A stretch of DNA of 39,036 bases from Bacteroidia bacterium (GCA_009929445.1 SAAL01000027.1:1-39036); one strand, 5' to 3'; shown: positions 28,019 through 38,199, counted from the stretch's first letter. The notes: generated by a model from the sequence alone, not told the origin. Program-made: numbers and translations.

Positions 28019-29200
28019 CTAGTTATACCAATTATTTAAGAATATGCTTTCCACATTCTCAGGATTCGTTCCGATTATACGGCGTGCACCCAGAAGTCGA
28101 CCGGCATTGTACTCGTCATAATCTTCACTTTGTGGATCCAGACTGTCTATCCGAACATATCCCGATGAATGAATGAATTTTTTCCCGCCGGCATAAATTG
28201 CCACATGGACAATGATATGCTCATTGGGATTTGATACCGATTTTCGCCCAAAAAACAACAAATCACCCTTTTGCAACTTGCCGTAACCTTCGGAAATGTC
28301 AATTTTCTCGCCAATAAAGTATTGCTGTGAAGCATCTCTGGGCAGGATTTTACCGTACATAAAATATACGGTTTTGGTAAATCCGCTGCAATCAAAACCC
28401 CGCGGGGAAGTGCCTCCCCAGAGATAAGGCAAACCCAGATAATCTTTGGCGGTTTCAACTACATTTTCGCCTGTAAGCCGGATGGATTTTTGCCATTCGC
28501 TGAATTTGATTACCGATTTTTTCGGAATAAATCCTTTTTTGCCGTCGGGCAATGATACCTGTGAAAATTCCAGGTGATTTTTTTCATTTTCAAGTGTCAG
28601 TATATTTCCTTTCAAAACCTCCATTATTCGCTCCGATTTTCCGGAAGGAGATTTATAAATAGTTGAATAAAAATCAGTTACAATTACTCTCCGTTTTTTA
28701 GTTATAACGGACAATTCATTTTTATCCAACATTCGTATGGTTGTATTTGTCCACCCGATGTATTTATCGGGAGTCTGGATAAGTAGCCAGCCTGCCCTTT
28801 TATCCAGTATCTTAACAGGAGTTCCCAGTGTGGCCTGGGTGGTTATTTCCGCAGTAAAATCGGGTGCTGAGCGGATAAAAATGGCCGAAAGAGGCACAAT
28901 GCCCCAGTGTTTCAACCCGATGGTGCTTTCGGGCATCAACTGAATACTGTCTGTGAATGCAATTCCTCTGCTTTTAATCGTTTGCAGTAGCTGCTGATAA
29001 ACGTTTGAATCTGAAATTCTCCCTTTCAGAACCAATGAGTTCTCGTTGATTTGGGAAGTAACTTCATAGATGCAAATTCGTTTGTCCGGCACATAATTCT
29101 CCCTTACGGAATGAATAATATTCTCTATTTCAGACTCTTGCGAGATAACCGAAAAAGAAAAAAGTGGAAGAAAAATAAGAATAAGGGCTAGTTTTTTCAT
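28019..29200 (-). CDS. NlpC/P60 endopeptidase with SH3-like domains (YkfC-type)
   Basis: From the chosen start (MKKLALILIFLPLFSFSVIS...) the protein has 393 residues: a signal peptide, about two bacterial SH3-like segments (roughly 100-230), and a C-terminal NlpC/P60 domain. The catalytic cysteine is C271 (RGFDCSGFT), with H332 (VHVAIY) and H344 as likely partners. The family cleaves the gamma-D-Glu to diamino-acid bond of murein peptides, and the adjacent epimerase fits as the next step. The frame stays open to 29266, but a TATATTTG promoter element at 29225-29232 and the signal peptide favour the ATG at 29200. Confidence 0.9.
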   Translation of the reverse strand: MKKLALILIFLPLFSFSVISQESEIENIIHSVRENYVPDKRICIYEVTSQINENSLVLKGRISDSNVYQQLLQTIKSRGIAFTDSIQLMPESTIGLKHWGIVPLSAIFIRSAPDFTAEITTQATLGTPVKILDKRAGWLLIQTPDKYIGWTNTTIRMLDKNELSVITKKRRVIVTDFYSTIYKSPSGKSERIMEVLKGNILTLENEKNHLEFSQVSLPDGKKGFIPKKSVIKFSEWQKSIRLTGENVVETAKDYLGLPYLWGGTSPRGFDCSGFTKTVYFMYGKILPRDASQQYFIGEKIDISEGYGKLQKGDLLFFGRKSVSNPNEHIIVHVAIYAGGKKFIHSSGYVRIDSLDPQSEDYDEYNAGRLLGARRIIGTNPENVESIFLNNWYN

Positions 29201-29224
29201 TTCCATCTGACTTTTATATTCGTG

Positions 29225-29232
29225 CAAATATA
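29225..29232 (-). promoter_or_regulatory. Probable -7 element of the endopeptidase-epimerase operon
   Basis: TATATTTG on the minus strand matches TAnnTTTG and lies 24 bases upstream of the ATG at 29200. Its position argues against translation starting at 29266. Confidence 0.6.
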
Positions 29233-29268
29233 ACGATTTTAATTTAAGAGCATTCAATTTGCTCAATA

Positions 29269-29305
29269 TAAAAAAAGCCGGAATCTGTAATAACTTCCAA
29301 CTTTT
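29269..29305 (-). terminator. Terminator of the oxidoreductase-DUF1080 operon
   Basis: Read on the minus strand, AAAAAGTTGGAA and TTCCGGCTTTTTTT form a stem that pairs completely if two G-U pairs are allowed, ending in a T-run. On the plus strand the same positions would be A-C mismatches, so it acts for the minus-strand genes upstream. Confidence 0.75.
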
Positions 29306-29330
29306 TTATCAAATTAATTCCTTTTTTGGT

Positions 29331-30686
29331 TTACAGTTCCCTGATTTTTATATTTTGAAACCATACTTCATCTCCGTGGTCCTGAAGCAAAATTAATCCC
29401 TGCTCCGCATTCCCAAAGTTGGGCCAGTCTTTATATTTACTGTAATCCACCAGCGCATCCCACATTTGGTTGTTTCGGTCGTATTCCACTATTTTCACTC
29501 CATTGAGCCAGTGTTCTGCATAATTTCCTTTCACAATAATCAAAGCTGTATTGAAAAATCCGCCCCGGAATGGCTTATTGGCAGCGGGTGGAATCAAATC
29601 GTAGAGTGCTCCAAGTGTTCTGTTGCCGTTTACACCCAGTTTAGCATCCGGATGTTTCGTGTCGTCAAGAATCTGGTACTCGCATCCGATAGCTGATCCC
29701 TGACCTTTATTAAGCTCTGTATCAACGAAATACTTTATACCGCTATTGGCTCCTTCGGTGATTTTGAAATCTACTTTCAGCATGAAATTTTTGTACGGAC
29801 GCGTTGTCACTATGTCGCCTCCGTTGGTTGATTCCCCTCCATCGCTTTTCAGCACTTTCAGTATTCCGTCGTCTATTCTCCAGCCTTTTTCAGGAAATCC
29901 GTCCATTTTGGCACCTCGCCAACCGTTGGTGGTTTTCCCGTCCCAAAGCAACTTCCAACCCTCTTCAGTTTCACGTTTCGAAATGGTGTTGGCTATCGTA
30001 TTTATTTGTACAATTTCCTCTTTCGCTGATATTTTGTGTTTTTCCGGTTCCGTAGTCAGTATCCGTATGTTCCGCCAGGCAACTGTTTTACCTGCAAGTT
30101 CCTGATTGTTGCCGATGGAATGTACCTGCAATCCTATAAAACCCGTTTCGGTCATATTATCCAGTAAATCAGTACAATATATTCCGTTTACCCAGGTGCG
30201 GATATTACTTCCGATGGCTTCAATGCGTGCCGTGTTCCATTCTCCTTTTTTGAAGGCTTTTTGCCCTGCCGGATTATATGTCATCGGATATAACCAGCCT
30301 CTGCGGGCTTCATCATACACGCCTCCTGTCCAGGCTCTGGATGAAGGATCAATCTCAAACTGATAACCGTGAACTGTACCGTTTCTGTATTCCTTCAGGC
30401 TGTTGCTTCTGAACTGTACACCCGAATTGAGTCCATCGTCCACCCTGAAATCAAATTCAAGGATAAAATTGCCGTACATTTTATTTGTTCTGAGGAATGT
30501 ATTGGGCGTTCCCGGCTTTGAAATACCTATAATGGCGTTGTCAACCACTTTATATTCGGCAGTTCCGTTTATTTTTGTCCAGCCTTTCAGGTTTTTTCCA
30601 TTGAATAAACTTTGCCAGGCGGGTTGTTGGGCGTATGAAGTCACACAAATTATGATTATTGCGACTGTAATAATTATTCTTTTCAT
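29331..30686 (-). CDS. Exported tandem DUF1080 (3-keto-disaccharide hydrolase-like) protein
   Basis: This 451-residue protein has a signal peptide ([20 protein letters not shown]) and two DUF1080-type jelly-roll domains. The first is at about 22-212 ([16 protein letters not shown]...LNSGVQFRS), the second at about 240-451 ([17 protein letters not shown]...[10 protein letters not shown]). Each carries the family's opening L(F/W)(N/D)GK...GW and the later N-SG motif. DUF1080 includes 3-keto-disaccharide hydrolases and other polysaccharide-active proteins. It lies 15 bases after a Gfo/Idh/MocA oxidoreductase, a frequent partner because such oxidoreductases can make or use 3-keto sugars. The actual substrate is unknown. 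Confidence 0.88.
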   Translation of the reverse strand: MKRIIITVAIIIICVTSYAQQPAWQSLFNGKNLKGWTKINGTAEYKVVDNAIIGISKPGTPNTFLRTNKMYGNFILEFDFRVDDGLNSGVQFRSNSLKEYRNGTVHGYQFEIDPSSRAWTGGVYDEARRGWLYPMTYNPAGQKAFKKGEWNTARIEAIGSNIRTWVNGIYCTDLLDNMTETGFIGLQVHSIGNNQELAGKTVAWRNIRILTTEPEKHKISAKEEIVQINTIANTISKRETEEGWKLLWDGKTTNGWRGAKMDGFPEKGWRIDDGILKVLKSDGGESTNGGDIVTTRPYKNFMLKVDFKITEGANSGIKYFVDTELNKGQGSAIGCEYQILDDTKHPDAKLGVNGNRTLGALYDLIPPAANKPFRGGFFNTALIIVKGNYAEHWLNGVKIVEYDRNNQMWDALVDYSKYKDWPNFGNAEQGLILLQDHGDEVWFQNIKIREL

Positions 30687-30701
30687 GCTAAAACCGGTAA
30701 T

Positions 30702-32123
30702 TTAAAGTTTATAAAATTCGTACCATTCTTTACGTGGAGGAACTCCGGCCAGCAAAGCGTTGGCAAACGGATCGCTGGTTATTTGTTTGGTTTTTCTGTC
30801 GAAAATCAGTTTCCGGTTCGTTTGCTGTGCAATCACTCCCAGGCAGAAAACCTGGCTCAGTGGTGCACTGACACTGAAAGGTGAGCGCGTTTTTTCTTTT
30901 CCCTGGCAAGCCAGGATGAAGTTAGCAAAATGATTAGACGAACTTTTGGGTACTGCAGGCAATTTCTTTTCCATTTCTTTGGCTTTTTCGTCGGGAATAA
31001 TACTCAGCGTGCTGCCGTGCGACCCTCCTTTGAATGTCAGGTTTTTGCTGTAAATTTCTTTTCCCGGATTCAGTTTTGCCGGCTGAATGGTCCATCCTGC
31101 CACTTGTGGTATGTTCGGATCGAGTTCCGTAGCTCCAAAACCGGTCGGTATGGTAGGTATATTATCCACACCATCATACCAGGTCAAAGTTACGGGTGGC
31201 ATTTTTTTTCTTTTCGGAAATTTAAATTCTATCGTACTTGCCATTGGATAGAAAAATTGGTTATACCCGTCCAGTTTGAGCGGATTTATTTCTTCGGGCA
31301 ATCCCAGTTCCAGAAATTCGTGTGCAGTATCCACAATGTGTGCACCCCAGTCGCCCAGTGCGCCCATACCGAAATCGTACCAGGAGCGCCATTCTCCCAT
31401 GTGAAATTTGCTGTTGTAATCGTGATAAGGCACTGCCGAAAGCCATGTATCCCAGTCGAGCGTATCGGGAATGGATTCTTTGTCCGGAAATTTCGTAATT
31501 TTCGGATTCCAGGTATGCCAGCGGCGCGGATTATTCATGTGTGCTGTAATTCGTGTGACATCTTTAATGATTCCGGCTTCTTTCCAGGCTTTGAACTGAA
31601 AATAGTTGGCTTCGGAGTGTCCCTGATTGCCCATCTGTGTAATCACGTTTTTATGCCCGGCGGCAGCGTTCATCAGCAGTTCCGACTCATAAAACGTACG
31701 TGTAAGCGGTTTTTCGACGTATACATGTTTTCCTTCGGATATGGCAAGCATGCAAATGGGAAAATGTGAATGATCGGGTGTAGCTACTACCACTGCTTCA
31801 AATTCGTTGCGAACTTTGTCAAACATTTTCCGGAAATCTTTGAATGTTTTCGCTTTTGGATGGTCAGCTACTGCCTTGGCGGTATGGGGAGCGCCCAAAT
31901 CCACATCGCACAGGGCTACCACATTGACCATTCCGGTTTTTACAAATTCATTAAGCACCTCCAGGCCCCGGTTACCAATGCCCACAAATGCAACGTTAAC
32001 TTTGCTGTTGGCTCCTGCTATCCGTTCGAAACTCTGTGCTGTCATTTTGGAAGTAATTCCGCTGAAAGCAAGCCCTGCCGATGCCAAAGCTGCACTCCTG
32101 ATAAATTCTCTTCGTGTTGTCAT
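30702..32123 (-). CDS. Secreted Gfo/Idh/MocA family oxidoreductase
   Basis: This 473-residue protein begins with a twin-arginine signal (TTRREFIRSAALASAGLAFSG), followed by a Rossmann domain with VNVAFVGIGNRGLEVL at about 43-58 and the family motif VYVEKPL at about 134-140. The C-terminal alpha/beta domain completes the usual Gfo/Idh/MocA layout. Tat export suggests the NAD(P) cofactor is bound before transport, as in glucose-fructose oxidoreductase. It is the first gene of a two-gene operon with the DUF1080 protein, consistent with oxidation of sugar residues outside the cytoplasm. Specificity cannot be read from sequence. Confidence 0.9.
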   Translation of the reverse strand: MTTRREFIRSAALASAGLAFSGITSKMTAQSFERIAGANSKVNVAFVGIGNRGLEVLNEFVKTGMVNVVALCDVDLGAPHTAKAVADHPKAKTFKDFRKMFDKVRNEFEAVVVATPDHSHFPICMLAISEGKHVYVEKPLTRTFYESELLMNAAAGHKNVITQMGNQGHSEANYFQFKAWKEAGIIKDVTRITAHMNNPRRWHTWNPKITKFPDKESIPDTLDWDTWLSAVPYHDYNSKFHMGEWRSWYDFGMGALGDWGAHIVDTAHEFLELGLPEEINPLKLDGYNQFFYPMASTIEFKFPKRKKMPPVTLTWYDGVDNIPTIPTGFGATELDPNIPQVAGWTIQPAKLNPGKEIYSKNLTFKGGSHGSTLSIIPDEKAKEMEKKLPAVPKSSSNHFANFILACQGKEKTRSPFSVSAPLSQVFCLGVIAQQTNRKLIFDRKTKQITSDPFANALLAGVPPRKEWYEFYKL

Positions 32124-32162
32124 GTTATAAAACGGTTTTTTTCAAAAAAAATATTCATTTCC

Positions 32163-32170
32163 CAAAAATA
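32163..32170 (-). promoter_or_regulatory. Probable -7 element of the oxidoreductase-DUF1080 operon
   Basis: TATTTTTG on the minus strand matches TAnnTTTG, 39 bases before the oxidoreductase ATG. It lies back to back with the hemW promoter. Confidence 0.55.
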
Positions 32171-32225
32171 GTAAAAATTTTACGAATAAAATGTTTTATA
32201 GCTTTATCAATCATCGAACTAATCG

Positions 32226-32233
32226 TATTTTTG
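32226..32233 (+). promoter_or_regulatory. Probable -7 element of hemW
   Basis: TATTTTTG matches TAnnTTTG and lies 24 bases before the ATG at 32257. It sits downstream of an in-frame ATG at 32191, which is therefore unlikely to be used. Confidence 0.6.
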
Positions 32234-32256
32234 TAAATCTATCAACAAAAACAACC

Positions 32257-33381
32257 ATGGCAGGTATCTATTTTCACATTCCATTCTGTAAAACCAGGTG
32301 TACATACTGCGATTTCTACACTCAAACGGATTTTTCGCTGCAACAAGATGTTGTAAATGCCATGCTCCGCGAAATTGAAATCAGAAAAACATATCTCTCG
32401 GAGGAAGTCGAAACCATTTATTTCGGAGGCGGCACACCCTCTACATTATCAGCAGCTGATATTAAAAACCTTTTGAATGCTGTCAGTTCTTTTTTTTCTG
32501 TAAATGAAGATGCTGAAATTACACTCGAAGCCAATCCGGATGATTTATCAGCCGGTTATCTGAAAGAGCTCATAAAAACAGGTGTAAATCGCCTGAGCAT
32601 AGGCATACAAAGTTTTGATGACCTACAGCTGAAAGCTATCAACCGACGACATACGGCCCGGGCAGCTCTGGACAGTATCAACGTGGCTCATCAGACCGGT
32701 ATTGAAAATATGAGCATCGATTTGATTTTCGGATTACCAGGCCAAAGCCTGGAATCATGGAAAATGCAGGTTGATATGGCTGTAAAACTTCGCGTACAGC
32801 ACATTTCAGCTTATGGCCTTACTTACGAACAGGGTACTCCGCTCTGGCACCGGATGAAATCCGGAAAAATTATTCCAACCGACGACGACACCATGATCGA
32901 AATGTACAATTACCTCGTCGAAACCTGTTCAAAATCGGACTTCGAACACTATGAGATTTCCAATTTTGCTAAACCGGGGCATCGGTCACGCCACAATTCA
33001 GCCTACTGGAAGCAAAGGCCTTACCTTGGCATAGGTCCTGCAGCACACTCTTATGATGGCAATTCACGCCAGTGGAATGTATCATCCAACAAAAAATACT
33101 GCTCATTCATTTCAGAAAATCAACCTTTTTTTGAAAAAGAAATACTTTCCCTGCCGGATAAATACAACGATTTTGTGATGGTTTCGATGCGAACAATCGA
33201 AGGGATTGATCTGGAATCATTGAAAAATAATTTTGGAGAAAAACTGCATGATTTTTGTTTGCAATCGGCCGAAAAGTATATTCAGGATTCGAAAATTGTA
33301 AGAAAATTCAACTTTCTCCGTTTAACACCCGAAGGCATTCATATATCGGATAAGATAATCGCCGATATGATGTACGTGTGA
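32257..33381 (+). CDS. hemW: HemW-like radical SAM protein (heme chaperone)
   Basis: From ATG 32257 the 374-residue product starts MAGIYFHIPFCKTRCTYCDF, the standard HemW beginning. Its radical SAM cluster cysteines are C11, C15 and C18, and it has no fourth cysteine, typical of HemW rather than HemN. EAGGTPS-like (YFGGGTPSTLS) and the downstream RLSIGIQSF, SIDLIFGLPGQ and YEISNFAKPG motifs are all present. HemW binds heme and delivers it to respiratory proteins; it was long annotated as oxygen-independent coproporphyrinogen oxidase. The frame extends 22 codons further upstream, but promoter position and homologous starts favour 32257. It is divergent from the oxidoreductase operon. Confidence 0.93.
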   Translation: MAGIYFHIPFCKTRCTYCDFYTQTDFSLQQDVVNAMLREIEIRKTYLSEEVETIYFGGGTPSTLSAADIKNLLNAVSSFFSVNEDAEITLEANPDDLSAGYLKELIKTGVNRLSIGIQSFDDLQLKAINRRHTARAALDSINVAHQTGIENMSIDLIFGLPGQSLESWKMQVDMAVKLRVQHISAYGLTYEQGTPLWHRMKSGKIIPTDDDTMIEMYNYLVETCSKSDFEHYEISNFAKPGHRSRHNSAYWKQRPYLGIGPAAHSYDGNSRQWNVSSNKKYCSFISENQPFFEKEILSLPDKYNDFVMVSMRTIEGIDLESLKNNFGEKLHDFCLQSAEKYIQDSKIVRKFNFLRLTPEGIHISDKIIADMMYV

Positions 33382-33451
33382 GAAAATATACCAAAACTAT
33401 TAAAAAAAGTTCAAATCGGTCTGCCAAATCACTCAATTAAAAAAATAAACG

Positions 33452-33459
33452 TAATTTTG
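33452..33459 (+). promoter_or_regulatory. Probable -7 element of the PBP1a-TPR operon
   Basis: TAATTTTG matches TAnnTTTG and lies 33 bases before the start codon at 33493. No clear -33 element is seen. Confidence 0.55.
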
Positions 33460-33492
33460 TAAGATATAAAATATTAAGAAAGCAACTGGAAT

Positions 33493-35772
33493 ATGGCATT
33501 AACGGAGGAAAGGCGCATCGGGTTCAGGAAAGTATTTTGGAAAATCTTTGGAATTGGGCTGGCTGTAGTCGTACTATTATTTTTTCTGATCAGCATCGGA
33601 TGGATTGGTTATCTGCCGGAAATACGCGAATTGCAGAATCCGATCAATAAATCGGCTACTGAAATATATTCATCTGATGCTCAACTGCTTGGAAGGTACT
33701 ACAAAGGACGCGACAACCGCGTGCCCATCAACTACAACGAAATAGACAAAGACATCATCAACGCGCTGATTGCCACCGAAGATATCCGGTTCTACAAGCA
33801 TTCGGGTATAGACCTTCGCGGCCTTATCAGAGCAGTATTCGGTGTACTTACCCGCTCCAACTCCGGAGGCGGCAGCACCATCACCCAGCAGCTTGCCAAG
33901 CAACTCTACTCACCCGGAGCAGGCAATATTATAGAACGTGCCTTTCAAAAACCAATCGAATGGGTAATAGCCGTAAAACTCGAAAGGATGTATTCCAAAG
34001 AAGAGATCATAGCCATGTATCTCAACCAGTTCGATTTTCTGAACAATGCCGTGGGAATAAAATCAGCCTCACACGTTTACTTCAACTCACCCGCTGATAA
34101 GCTCAACATTCAGGAAGCAGCCACACTGGTGGGAATGTGTAAGAACCCCTCCTACTTCAATCCCCTGAGATACAACGAACGATCATCATCGCGCAGGAAT
34201 GTGGTCTTGGATCAGATGCGAAAAGCAGGATTCCTAACCGAAAACGAAAGTGACTCCATCAAAAAATTACCCCTGATACTTGATTATAAACGGGTGGATC
34301 ACAAGGAAGGACTTGCACCCTACTTCAGAGAATACCTTCGGAAAGTACTCACTGCCAAAAAACCGGTGAAAAGCGATTATGCCGACTGGCAAAAAGAAAC
34401 CTATGAAAACGATAAATGGTCGTGGGAAAATGACCCGCTATATGGTTTCTTTGAAAAGAATAAAAAATCCGACGGTTCAAAATACGATATCTACACCGAT
34501 GGACTGAAGATTTACACTACCATCGATTCAAGAATGCAACGATACGCCGAAGAAGCGGTAGATCAACACATGCAAAGCATTCAGAAACAATTTTTCAGTG
34601 AGAAAAAAGGACGGAAATACGCTCCCTTTTCCAGAGATCTGACCACAGCTGAGGTTTCGTCTATTATGCAAAGTGCTGTTAATCAAAGTGAACGTTATCG
34701 AAAACTAAAAAAAGAAGGAGCTGGGAAAGAAGAAATCGACAAATCTTTCAACACAAAAACCGAAATGCGTGTATTCACATACAATGGTTGGGTGGACACC
34801 GTAATGACTCCGATGGATTCCATCCGCTATCACAAGCATTTCCTGCGTTGCGGATTTATGTCTATGGACCCGGCTGACGGACACGTGAAAGCTTATGTAG
34901 GCGGACCCGATTTCACTGCATTTCAGTATGATATGGTCACACTCGGACGCCGTCAGATCGGATCGACCGTGAAACCCTATCTGTACACACTTTGCATGGA
35001 AGAAGGCATGTCGCCCTGCGATATGGTGTTGAATGAACCGATTACAATCATGACCTCCTCTGGACCCTGGAGCCCGAGAAATGCCTCTTCCCGAAGGATA
35101 GGCGAAATGGTAACCCTTCGCTGGGGATTGAAAGAGTCGAACAACTGGATTTCTGCAAGGCTGATGAATCAGTTTACTCCCGAAGCGCTTGTAAAACTCA
35201 TGCATTCTTTTGGAATAAAAGGTAAAATAGATCCGGTGGTATCACTGGCACTGGGACCTGTGGAAGTTTCGGTAGCTGAAATGGTGGATGCATACACCGC
35301 ATTTCCTTCCAGGGGAATCCGCGTTGACCCGTTGTATGTGTCTCATATAGAAGATGCTAACGGTAATATTATCGGCAGTTTTACTCCCAGAATGGAAGAA
35401 ATATTCAGCGAAGAAACAGCTTTCAAAATGATTTACATGATGCGAAGTGTTATAGATGATGGTACTGGCAGCCGTGTTCGCAGAGTTTACGGACTGACAA
35501 TGCCCATGGGAGGAAAGACAGGTACTACCAACAACAATTCCGACGGATGGTTCATGGGCTATACTCCCAAATTGGTTTCGGGAGTATGGGTTGGAGGCGA
35601 AGAACGATCCATACGTTTTGATTCCATGGCGCAGGGTCAGGGAGCAGCCATGGCATTGCCTATCTGGGCCAACTACATGAAGAAAGTACTGGCCGACAAA
35701 CAGTTGGGATACAAAGTAACCGACGATTTCAAAGTTTCATCCGAGTGGAGTTCTGAAGCAGGCTGCGAATAA
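33493..35772 (+). CDS. Class A penicillin-binding protein (PBP1a-like, bifunctional)
   Basis: This 759-residue protein has a short cytoplasmic tail and one membrane helix at about 17-40. A GT51 glycosyltransferase domain follows, with the catalytic E96-D97 motif (ATEDIRFYKHSGID), GGSTITQQLAKQL at 127-139 and KLERMYSKEEI. The transpeptidase domain has S491-T-V-K494 (nucleophile), S549-N-N551 and K675-T-G677. It polymerises and cross-links peptidoglycan at the outer face of the inner membrane and is a beta-lactam target. The closely following TPR gene suggests an operon. Confidence 0.95.
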   Translation: MALTEERRIGFRKVFWKIFGIGLAVVVLLFFLISIGWIGYLPEIRELQNPINKSATEIYSSDAQLLGRYYKGRDNRVPINYNEIDKDIINALIATEDIRFYKHSGIDLRGLIRAVFGVLTRSNSGGGSTITQQLAKQLYSPGAGNIIERAFQKPIEWVIAVKLERMYSKEEIIAMYLNQFDFLNNAVGIKSASHVYFNSPADKLNIQEAATLVGMCKNPSYFNPLRYNERSSSRRNVVLDQMRKAGFLTENESDSIKKLPLILDYKRVDHKEGLAPYFREYLRKVLTAKKPVKSDYADWQKETYENDKWSWENDPLYGFFEKNKKSDGSKYDIYTDGLKIYTTIDSRMQRYAEEAVDQHMQSIQKQFFSEKKGRKYAPFSRDLTTAEVSSIMQSAVNQSERYRKLKKEGAGKEEIDKSFNTKTEMRVFTYNGWVDTVMTPMDSIRYHKHFLRCGFMSMDPADGHVKAYVGGPDFTAFQYDMVTLGRRQIGSTVKPYLYTLCMEEGMSPCDMVLNEPITIMTSSGPWSPRNASSRRIGEMVTLRWGLKESNNWISARLMNQFTPEALVKLMHSFGIKGKIDPVVSLALGPVEVSVAEMVDAYTAFPSRGIRVDPLYVSHIEDANGNIIGSFTPRMEEIFSEETAFKMIYMMRSVIDDGTGSRVRRVYGLTMPMGGKTGTTNNNSDGWFMGYTPKLVSGVWVGGEERSIRFDSMAQGQGAAMALPIWANYMKKVLADKQLGYKVTDDFKVSSEWSSEAGCE

Positions 35773-35800
35773 AAAAACCATTTTTATCTGAAAAATCGAA

Positions 35801-38038
35801 TTGAAAAAATTACTGGTTTCAATACTGCTTTTGCTGAGTATTCAGTGCTCTTTCGGGCAATGGAATACCGACCGCATCATGAGTATAGGGCGAAATGCGC
35901 TCTATTTTGAAGATTATATACTTTCCATACAGTATTTCAATCAGGTAATCAAAGTGAAACCCTACCTGCCTGAACCTTATATGTACAGGGCTATGGCTAA
36001 GATCAACCTGGGCGACTATCTGGGTTCGGAGCAGGATTGCAATGAAGCTATCAGACTCAGCCCTTTTATCCCTTACGCATATTACACGAGAGGATTTGCC
36101 CGTAAAAATCTCGAAAAATACTCCGAAGCCATTCACGATTTCACCAAAGCGCTCGAATTTGATCCCGACAACTCCGACTACCTGGCTAACCGGATTGAAT
36201 CCAAAGAGAAAAACAGGGATTACAAGGGAGCCATTGAAGATTTGAAATATTTCAAAAAAATAAACCCGAAAGCAAAAGGCATAGAATATGAAATAGGCCG
36301 GATAATGCTTTCTGATAATGATACCACAGGTGCAGAAGAAATGGTGCGAAAAAACATTGAAATCGACAGCACCATGGAACTTTCATACAAACTGCTTGCA
36401 CACATCAAAGAGAAGAAAAATGATCTGCAGGGAGCCATACTCAACCTGAAAGAGTTGAAAAGAATTAATCCGAAATCTGAAAATGCCGATGTGGAAATGG
36501 GCAGGCTCTATCTGGCGCTGAACGACACTACTTCGGCACTGAATGCATTTGACAATGCTATTGAAAATGAGCCCTCAAAACCCGTCGCTTACGGCATACG
36601 GGCATTCATCAGGATGGTGCGCAACGATGAAAAGGGAGCACTCGAAGATTATAGCAAAGCCATTGAAAAAGGTTCGGAATTTGTAGGCGATTATATTAAC
36701 CGGGGCATTCTGAACGTGAAAAAATACAATTTCAACCAGGCGCTCAACGATTATAATTTTGCCATACTACTCGACCGCTCCAACAGCCTGGCTTACTACA
36801 ACCGCGCTTTGCTCCGAAATAACCTGGGCGATAAAAACAATGCGCTCACCGACCTGGAACGGGTGCTCGAAATGGACCCGCAAAACTACGAGGCACTCCT
36901 CCAGAAAGCCCATCTGGAGCTTGAATTGGGTATGCTCGATAAAACAATAACCGATTTTGAATCCATCCTGACCAAATATAAATACTACGCTCCCGCTTAC
37001 TATGCGCTGGCAGAAGCATACAACAAGAAAGGTGACAAACGAACTTCAAATTATTATAAATCACTTGTTTTCGAGATTGTTAACAACAAGGATTATTACA
37101 AGAGAAAACAACAACTCGAACCCAAAAATCAAATCGCTAAAGTAACCACCTCAGCTGCCCTGGTGACGCAAGCTAAAAGTCTTGCCGATAAACTATCGGC
37201 ACAGTCTGAAGATAAATTCAAAAAAACAACCTACAACGATAACCTGCGAGGAAAAGTGCAGAATAACTACGCCGAACTCACTTACATCAAAAATGCCGAC
37301 CTCACATTTGAAGATGTAGATTCGGTACTGTCGGGTACCAACCGTTTCCACGATCTGATACTGAATTTCAACCGGAAAAACAAATACAACGGAAAACTGA
37401 AAATAGCTGTCAACAGCAAGATAATGAGCGCCGGAAATGTACAGTCGCACTTCGAGCAGATTGAAAAACTGTCGGACAGAATAAGACAAAAGAACTCGGA
37501 TGCTGACCTGTATTTTGCCAGAGCCATCGAATTTGAATCGGTGCAGGACTACAGCAGTGCGCTGGAAGACCTGAACAAAGCTATTGCGCTGGATGAACAG
37601 TTGACCCTAGCCTACTTCATGCGTGGCAACGTACGCATCAAGCAGATGGAATTTGAAACAAATACATCCGACGCTGACAAACAGGAAACGGGTGCTGAAG
37701 CGTTTTCGATGACAGAAGAACGCAATAAAATCAACAAAATCCGAATTATCGAAGATTACGATAAAGCCATAGCGCTCAGCCCTGATTTTACGTTCGCTTA
37801 TTACAACAAAGGCAATTTCCTGGCTAGCCAGAAAGACTATCGCGGTTCGGTAACCAATTACAGCAAAGCCATCGAAATTGATCCCAACTTCTCCGAAGCT
37901 TACTTTGGCAGAGGCCTCTCCTACGTATTCCTCAACGAAGAAGAACCCGCCAAACTCGATCTGAGCAAAGCCGGCGAGCTTGGAATTTACAAAGCTTACA
38001 ACCTGCTCAACAGGTTATTATTAAAAGCAGATGAATAA
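35801..38038 (+). CDS. Exported TPR-repeat protein
   Basis: This 745-residue protein starts at TTG (35801); only that start gives the full signal peptide MKKLLVSILLLLSIQCSFGQ. The rest is largely tetratricopeptide repeats: a block at about 20-410 and another at about 565-745. Clear examples are AYYTRGFARKNLEKYSEAIHDFTKALEFD and AYYNRALLRNNLGDKNNALTDLERVLEMD, given here only as repeat types. A non-TPR segment lies between them. TPR proteins scaffold complexes in the periplasm or at the outer membrane. It begins 28 bases after the PBP1a stop, so a link to peptidoglycan synthesis is possible but unproven. Confidence 0.88.
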   Translation: MKKLLVSILLLLSIQCSFGQWNTDRIMSIGRNALYFEDYILSIQYFNQVIKVKPYLPEPYMYRAMAKINLGDYLGSEQDCNEAIRLSPFIPYAYYTRGFARKNLEKYSEAIHDFTKALEFDPDNSDYLANRIESKEKNRDYKGAIEDLKYFKKINPKAKGIEYEIGRIMLSDNDTTGAEEMVRKNIEIDSTMELSYKLLAHIKEKKNDLQGAILNLKELKRINPKSENADVEMGRLYLALNDTTSALNAFDNAIENEPSKPVAYGIRAFIRMVRNDEKGALEDYSKAIEKGSEFVGDYINRGILNVKKYNFNQALNDYNFAILLDRSNSLAYYNRALLRNNLGDKNNALTDLERVLEMDPQNYEALLQKAHLELELGMLDKTITDFESILTKYKYYAPAYYALAEAYNKKGDKRTSNYYKSLVFEIVNNKDYYKRKQQLEPKNQIAKVTTSAALVTQAKSLADKLSAQSEDKFKKTTYNDNLRGKVQNNYAELTYIKNADLTFEDVDSVLSGTNRFHDLILNFNRKNKYNGKLKIAVNSKIMSAGNVQSHFEQIEKLSDRIRQKNSDADLYFARAIEFESVQDYSSALEDLNKAIALDEQLTLAYFMRGNVRIKQMEFETNTSDADKQETGAEAFSMTEERNKINKIRIIEDYDKAIALSPDFTFAYYNKGNFLASQKDYRGSVTNYSKAIEIDPNFSEAYFGRGLSYVFLNEEEPAKLDLSKAGELGIYKAYNLLNRLLLKADE

Positions 38039-38186
38039 CTCTCACCTCCAATCTGGCCCTTATTTCTTTTATTTTATGCCCGTCAATTTATTAAATTAAT
38101 TAATAATTAACATCCTTCCTCTTCATTTTCTTGTATAATATGTTGTAAAACATATATTTATTTCTGAAATTCTTATTTATTTACCT

Positions 38187-38194
38187 TATCTTTG
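38187..38194 (+). promoter_or_regulatory. Probable promoter (-7 element) with no ORF downstream
   Basis: TATCTTTG matches TAnnTTTG and is identical to the element before tRNA-Pro. The next feature on this strand is the terminator at 38370-38408, so it may drive a small RNA. Confidence 0.5.
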
Positions 38195-38199
38195 CATCA

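Noticed and set aside
30930-31769. 279-codon plus-strand open frame inside the Gfo/Idh/MocA gene
   Set aside because: It is antisense to an oxidoreductase with intact Tat signal and family motifs, and has no recognisable features.
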